A DNA stretch of 64,000 nucleotides from Thioalkalivibrio sp. ALMg11 (GTDB lineage Bacteria > Pseudomonadota > Gammaproteobacteria > Ectothiorhodospirales > Ectothiorhodospiraceae): positions 186,001-250,000 of the forward strand of contig NZ_KB898873.1 in NCBI RefSeq assembly GCF_000377905.1, given 5' to 3'. The notes under the pieces are model-generated. The model searched no databases. It worked only from the letters and a program-made list of their open reading frames with translations, and was not told the DNA's origin. The position numbers were made by a program, and so were the translations under genes. Shown here one piece after another: positions 60,337 through 64,000 of this stretch (position 1 is the stretch's first letter; each line of letters begins with the position of its first letter).

Positions 60337-60648
60337 ATGCACGACGCCCCTGCCGAACAACCCGAAGTCCCTCTGGAAGAACAGGCCGGCCCGCTGCCGT
60401 GGAAGGACCTGATGCCCCATTTCGCCCGCGGCGTGGTGATCCGCGTGGCGCCGGAACTGGACCTGATCGAGGTGGCCCGCGCCATCCGCGACGATGCGAC
60501 CCACCAGGTCAGCGAATGGCTGGCCAACGACCAGGTCGCGCGCGCCTCGGATGACGATGCCCGCCGCTGGGCCGCGAACGACCCGATCTTCACCGCGCTC
60601 GTGGCTGCCCCCTGGGTTCTGGCCCAGGAGCGGACCCCGGCCCACTAG
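60337..60648 (+). CDS. DUF2288-like protein, 103 aa
   Basis: A small acidic protein with the DUF2288 pattern: LPWKDLMPHFARGVVIRVAP, then LDLIEVARAI and a C-terminal WAANDPIFTALVAAPWVLAQ. Function unknown. It is followed directly by a DUF3775-like gene. Confidence 0.82.
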   Translation: MHDAPAEQPEVPLEEQAGPLPWKDLMPHFARGVVIRVAPELDLIEVARAIRDDATHQVSEWLANDQVARASDDDARRWAANDPIFTALVAAPWVLAQERTPAH

Positions 60649-61041
60649 ATGGCCATCTCCCTCGGCATCCCCGGCGAGACGATGGAACGGCTGATCCAGG
60701 CCGCACGGGAATTCCATGCCAAAGAGGATGTGGTCTTCCCGGATACCGGGAGCGAGGGTAGCGACGACGACTGGGCGATGCAGATCCTGGCCGATCACGC
60801 CAGCGACCTGACCCTGCAGGAACTGGAAGGCACGCTGCGCGACCTGGGCCAGGACCAACAGGCGGAGTTGCAGGCCCTGAGCACCCTGGGACGCGGGGAT
60901 TACGTGGCAACGGACTGGGAAACCGCATTACAGGACGCGCAGGATGACTGGAGCCCGGACACCGTGCACTGGCTGCTGACCAACCCGCTGATCGCCGACG
61001 AATGGGCCGCGGGGCTGGAAGAGATCGAGCGCGAGGCCTAG
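60649..61041 (+). CDS. DUF3775-like protein, 130 aa
   Basis: The start ATG follows the previous stop without a gap. The helical, acidic sequence (ETMERLIQAAREFHAKEDVV; DLTLQELEGTLRDLGQDQQA) fits the DUF3775 family as I recall it. Function unknown. Confidence 0.75.
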   Translation: MAISLGIPGETMERLIQAAREFHAKEDVVFPDTGSEGSDDDWAMQILADHASDLTLQELEGTLRDLGQDQQAELQALSTLGRGDYVATDWETALQDAQDDWSPDTVHWLLTNPLIADEWAAGLEEIEREA

Positions 61042-61194
61042 CGATCCTCGGGGAGACGCTGATTCGTTCGCACGTCCGCGGTCGAGTCGATTTTGCTTGC
61101 TGACAACAAGAGGCGGTGAGCGAAGTGTAACCGAGCTTTATTCGCGAGCCGCTACGCCCACCGCGCAAGATCGGCCGCGCCCTCAAGGGGGTAG

Positions 61195-61503
61195 CTATTC
61201 CAGTTCCGCGGGGTCGAAGCGCACGGCAATCCCGCCGTCCATCACCCGCACCACCTGCGCCTTGACCCGCGGCGCCTCGCCGCCATCCCCGAGCATGCCG
61301 AACACCTGCAGCATCAGTTCGTCGTCCGAGGCGAGCTTCATCAGGTGCCCCACGCAGGCATTTTCCGGGTCTTCCCACTCGAGGAAGGCACCCCCACCGG
61401 AGATATCGTTCGTGGTCAGGGTGACCGTGTCCCCGCTCTCGCACTCGGCCACAACCTCGACCGTCATCGGGATCCGTGGATGACGACGTCGTTCCCCTGT
61501 CAT
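61195..61503 (-). CDS. PilZ-domain protein, 102 aa
   Basis: A single PilZ domain, the c-di-GMP receptor fold. RRRHPR at residues 5-10 supplies the RxxxR motif, and NDISGGG near residue 32 the (D/N)xSxxG motif, so binding is likely intact. AGGAGG precedes the ATG. Confidence 0.9.
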   Translation of the reverse strand: MTGERRRHPRIPMTVEVVAECESGDTVTLTTNDISGGGAFLEWEDPENACVGHLMKLASDDELMLQVFGMLGDGGEAPRVKAQVVRVMDGGIAVRFDPAELE

Positions 61504-61603
61504 GGCACTCCTCCTGGCAGCATATGCCTTTGCAATGTATCGAAAAGGCGTTTTTTCTGTGCTATACGAGATTCATGATCGTTGGTTTTCGCGATCAGGC
61601 GCA

Positions 61604-61630
61604 ACTGCCGGGCTCGAACCCGGAGGCGCA
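61604..61630 (-). other. tRNA T-arm-like fragment
   Basis: On the minus strand CCGGG-TTCGAGC-CCGG resembles a T-arm, followed by a 7-base acceptor-like end. On the plus strand it is bracketed by a direct repeat GGCGCAA (about 61599-61605 and 61624-61630). No complete tRNA can be folded, and no CCA follows. Confidence 0.35.
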
Positions 61631-61728
61631 ATCACAACCCGGATCTTCACACCGGGCCAAAGGATGAAGGCAGTACTTGCACAGCTGTCGCTCGCTAAAA
61701 GCCACTTCTTACGGAGGAGTCCGTTTCA

Positions 61729-62040
61729 ATGAAGAAATCGCACTTGTACCTGGTGGGGCTTGCCGCCTCGCTGGCGATGGCGGGCACTGCTACCCAGGCC
61801 CTTGCCGACGACGAAATCACCCGGGGCCAGCTGATGGCCGCCTCCTGCAAGGCCTGCCACAACGCAGCCGCTGCAGACGACGGCGTACCGGAACTGAACC
61901 GCATTCCCGCTGAAGTCATCGAGAGCCAGATGAAGGCATTCCGCGACGGTGACCGCGACGCGACGATCATGGATCGTCACGCCAAGGGCTACACCGACGA
62001 GGAAATCGAATCGATGGCCGGCTACTTCAGCCGCTTCTGA
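61729..62040 (+). CDS. fccA: monohaem cytochrome c subunit of flavocytochrome c
   Basis: A 103-residue exported class I cytochrome c. A signal peptide ends near ALA-DDE; the haem-binding site is CKACH at residues 40-44, and Met in ATIMDRHAKGY is the probable distal ligand. It lies 17 bases before the flavoprotein gene, so it should be the electron-accepting subunit FccA, passing electrons from sulfide to c-type cytochromes. Confidence 0.9.
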   Translation: MKKSHLYLVGLAASLAMAGTATQALADDEITRGQLMAASCKACHNAAAADDGVPELNRIPAEVIESQMKAFRDGDRDATIMDRHAKGYTDEEIESMAGYFSRF

Positions 62041-62057
62041 TCAGGGGGAAACGAATC

Positions 62058-63353
62058 ATGCATGACTTTAATCGACGTAATTTCCTGAAGGTCGCGGGCG
62101 TCAGCGGCGCCGCGGCCCTCACCGGTATCGGCTGTGCCACCAATGGCATGCGCGAGGCCGAAAGGGCTCACGTGGTGGTTGTCGGCGGCGGCTCCGGCGG
62201 CGCGACCGCCGCCAAGTACATCAAGCAGTTCTCGCCCAACATGCGCGTCACGCTGATCGAGCCAAACGCCACCTACTACACCTGCTACGGCAGTAACTGG
62301 GTCATCGGCGGCTTCGCCGGCATGGACGACATCGCCCAGGGCTACGACACCCTGCGGGATGAATACGGCATCGAGATTGTCCAGGACCGGGTCACGGCCG
62401 TGGACGCCACGGCGCGCAGCGTGCGCCTGGCCGGCGGCGATAGCATGGGCTACGACAAGCTCGTGATGTCCCCGGGGATCGACTTCCGCTACGACGACAT
62501 GCCCGGCATCTCCGAGGCCGATGCCGACCGCATCCCGCATGCCTGGAAGGCTGGTTCGCAGACCGAGTTGCTGCGCTCGCAGCTGCACAGCATGCCCAAC
62601 GGCGGTGTATTCGTCATGGTCGCCCCGCCCAACCCGTTCCGCTGCCCACCGGGGCCGTACGAGCGCGTCTCGCTGGTCGCGCACTACCTCAAGCAGGAGA
62701 AGCCGCGCTCCAAGATCATCATCCTCGACCCGAAGGACGGCTTCTCCAAGCAGGGCCTGTTCGAGGAAGGCTGGGCCGAGCACTACGGCGACATGATCGA
62801 ATGGCGTGCCGGCTCCTCGGGCGGCCGCGCCGAGGAGATCGACGTCTCCAACATGACCGTATTGGCCGACAGCGGCTTCGAACGCGTCCGCGCCGACGTG
62901 CTGAACTTCATCCCGGCCCAGCGTGCCGGTCAGATCGCTCATGACGTGGGCCTGACCAACGACGCCGGTTGGGTGCCAGTAGACCAGCTGACCTTCAAGT
63001 CGGAGATGGACGACAACATCTACGTCCTGGGGGATGCGAGCGTGGCGGGCGCCATGCCGAAATCCGGCCACTCGGCCAACAACCAGGGCAAGATCGTGGC
63101 TGCCGCCATCGTCCGCGAACTGGCGGGGCAGGAGCCCATCAACCCGTCCTCGGCCAACACCTGCTACAGCCTGGTGACCCCCGACTACGCGGTCAGCGTG
63201 GCCGCGGTCTACCAGTACCAGGATGGGGCGCAGGCCGGAGTGTCCGGTGCCGGCGGTGTCAGCCCGTCAGGTGCCAGCGCCAGCTTCCGTCGCCGCGAGG
63301 CGGGTTACACCCGCGCCTGGTACAACGGCATCACCAGCGACATCTGGGGCTAA
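62058..63353 (+). CDS. fccB: sulfide dehydrogenase flavoprotein subunit
   Basis: A 431-residue flavocytochrome c sulfide:cytochrome c oxidoreductase subunit. The N-terminus NRRNFLKVAG is a Tat signal with twin Arg. FAD binding is VVVVGGGSGGATAAKYIKQF. Redox-active cysteines are seen at TYYTCYGSN and PFRCPPGPYE. With FccA it oxidises sulfide in the periplasm, indicating a sulfur-oxidising organism. Confidence 0.94.
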   Translation: MHDFNRRNFLKVAGVSGAAALTGIGCATNGMREAERAHVVVVGGGSGGATAAKYIKQFSPNMRVTLIEPNATYYTCYGSNWVIGGFAGMDDIAQGYDTLRDEYGIEIVQDRVTAVDATARSVRLAGGDSMGYDKLVMSPGIDFRYDDMPGISEADADRIPHAWKAGSQTELLRSQLHSMPNGGVFVMVAPPNPFRCPPGPYERVSLVAHYLKQEKPRSKIIILDPKDGFSKQGLFEEGWAEHYGDMIEWRAGSSGGRAEEIDVSNMTVLADSGFERVRADVLNFIPAQRAGQIAHDVGLTNDAGWVPVDQLTFKSEMDDNIYVLGDASVAGAMPKSGHSANNQGKIVAAAIVRELAGQEPINPSSANTCYSLVTPDYAVSVAAVYQYQDGAQAGVSGAGGVSPSGASASFRRREAGYTRAWYNGITSDIWG

Positions 63354-63383
63354 GCTCCAGCGTTCCACTACGGAACACACTCA

Positions 63384-63412
63384 AACGGCGCCTCCGGGCG
63401 CCGTTTTTTTTT
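63384..63412 (+). terminator. intrinsic terminator after fccB
   Basis: AACGGCGCC (63384-63392) pairs with GGCGCCGTT (63397-63405) and is followed by nine Ts in all. Confidence 0.9.
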
Positions 63413-63415
63413 GCT

Positions 63416-63682
63416 CACCACGTAGGCACGAAGATGGACTAAGGGCGTTTGAACCACAGAGGACACGGGGGCCTCGGAGAAAACCGGAGATGGTGCGCAA
63501 GAAGGGTAGGATCCGGATGAGCGCAGCGAATCGCATCGGTTCCGCGGAACGGCCGTCCCCTGATGCGTTTCGCATGGCTCAACGCATCCTACTCGCTGCC
63601 CTTCTCCGTGCTCTCTGTGCCCTCTGTGGTTGAACCGATCTTGACCTTGCCCTTCTTCGTGCCTTCGCGCGCTTCGTGGTAA
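63416..63682. repeat. nested inverted repetitive element
   Basis: Three layers pair across a centre near 63550: outer ACCACG/GGCACGAAG-type arms, middle AACCACAGAGG/CCTCTGTGGTT arms, and inner GTAGGAT-GATGCG REP-like arms (63506-63537 with 63562-63592). The inner part is related to the repeat at 57707-57805. No gene is present in it. Confidence 0.65.
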
Positions 63683-63693
63683 ACAAAGGCGCG

Positions 63694-63894
63694 TCAGGCG
63701 TTGAGGTCGGGGATCAGGCGGCTGCGCAGGCGCTGAATGGAGTCCTTCAGCTGCAGCTTGCGCTTCTTCAGGCGCTGGATGGCGAAGATGTCCGGTGCGG
63801 CCTGCTCGTGCATCACGCCGATCGCGGAATCCAGGGCCCGGTGCTCGGCCTCCAGCTCGGCCAGGTGTGCGCGAATCTGACTCTCGGTTTCCAA
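63694..63894 (-). CDS. YdcH/DUF465-like small protein, 66 aa
   Basis: A helical, probably coiled-coil protein with the DUF465 pattern (LEAEHRALDSAIGVMHEQA; LKKRKLQLKDSIQRL). No ATG is available upstream in frame; the TTG at 63894 with GGGG nine bases before is the best start. Function unknown. Confidence 0.8.
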   Translation of the reverse strand: METESQIRAHLAELEAEHRALDSAIGVMHEQAAPDIFAIQRLKKRKLQLKDSIQRLRSRLIPDLNA

Positions 63895-64000
63895 GCCGGC
63901 CCCCAGTGGTCCCGTGAAGTGGTGGCCGTGTGCCGGGAGACACCCCGCGTGGCCATTCGGATGGTCAAACCCGTATGATCGCAGACCGTCCCCGGCGGGA

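Overview
The window reads as a high-GC gammaproteobacterial chromosome with an integrated mobile element occupying roughly its first 19.7 kb. The core genes (flavocytochrome c sulfide dehydrogenase fccAB, proton-translocating transhydrogenase pnt, a complete gspC-N secretion operon, the priA-argS-SPOR-hrpA block) suggest a sulfur-oxidising Ectothiorhodospiraceae relative such as Thioalkalivibrio. That placement is inferred from gene content and composition, not from a search.

Mobile element (1 to about 19,716). The left part carries a minus-strand cluster of small genes ending in an HU-type protein, a candidate structured RNA, five iteron-like repeats and a dispersed 12-mer. A ParM-like actin, a ParR-like ribbon-helix-helix protein and topoisomerase III follow, preceded by a 6-bp-phased repeat array that is a natural centromere candidate. 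Then comes a divergent XRE regulator and a one-direction series of 12 genes (8,045-17,509): HExxH/VWA protein, DUF4942 methyltransferase, DUF3150 protein, MoxR-type ATPase, YqaJ-type exonuclease and several tiny proteins. Eleven of the 12 are preceded by the same module: a terminator-like hairpin with a T-run (degenerate in two cases), a linker of about 12 nt, and a second hairpin whose 3' arm contains the Shine-Dalgarno sequence. Arm changes are compensated between copies. This is the most unusual signal in the window. Three convergent minus-strand genes, a perfect 16-bp inverted repeat and the 3' part of a CAT-anticodon tRNA (an att site) close the element.

Core region 1 (19.7-40.6 kb). Two small genes and a VWA lipoprotein precede a contiguous type II secretion operon, gspC to gspN, with a TPR-like lipoprotein at its end. 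Around it lie four lipoproteins with a polyglycine stretch after the lipobox cysteine (VWA protein, a 254-residue unknown, an S8 subtilase and a DUF4382 protein), which may be surface or secretion-related proteins.

Core region 2 (40.7-64 kb). 2OG-Fe(II) oxygenase, a CinA-like molybdopterin-binding-domain protein, ferrochelatase, HNH endonuclease, pntAA-pntAB-pntB, priA (preceded by a perfect inverted pair of DnaA boxes), argS, an FtsN-like SPOR protein, hrpA, a DadA-like oxidoreductase, a PepSY/response regulator/histidine kinase operon, DUF2288 and DUF3775 proteins, a PilZ protein, fccA-fccB and a YdcH-like protein. Dispersed REP-like inverted repeats occur at 57.7 and 63.5 kb.
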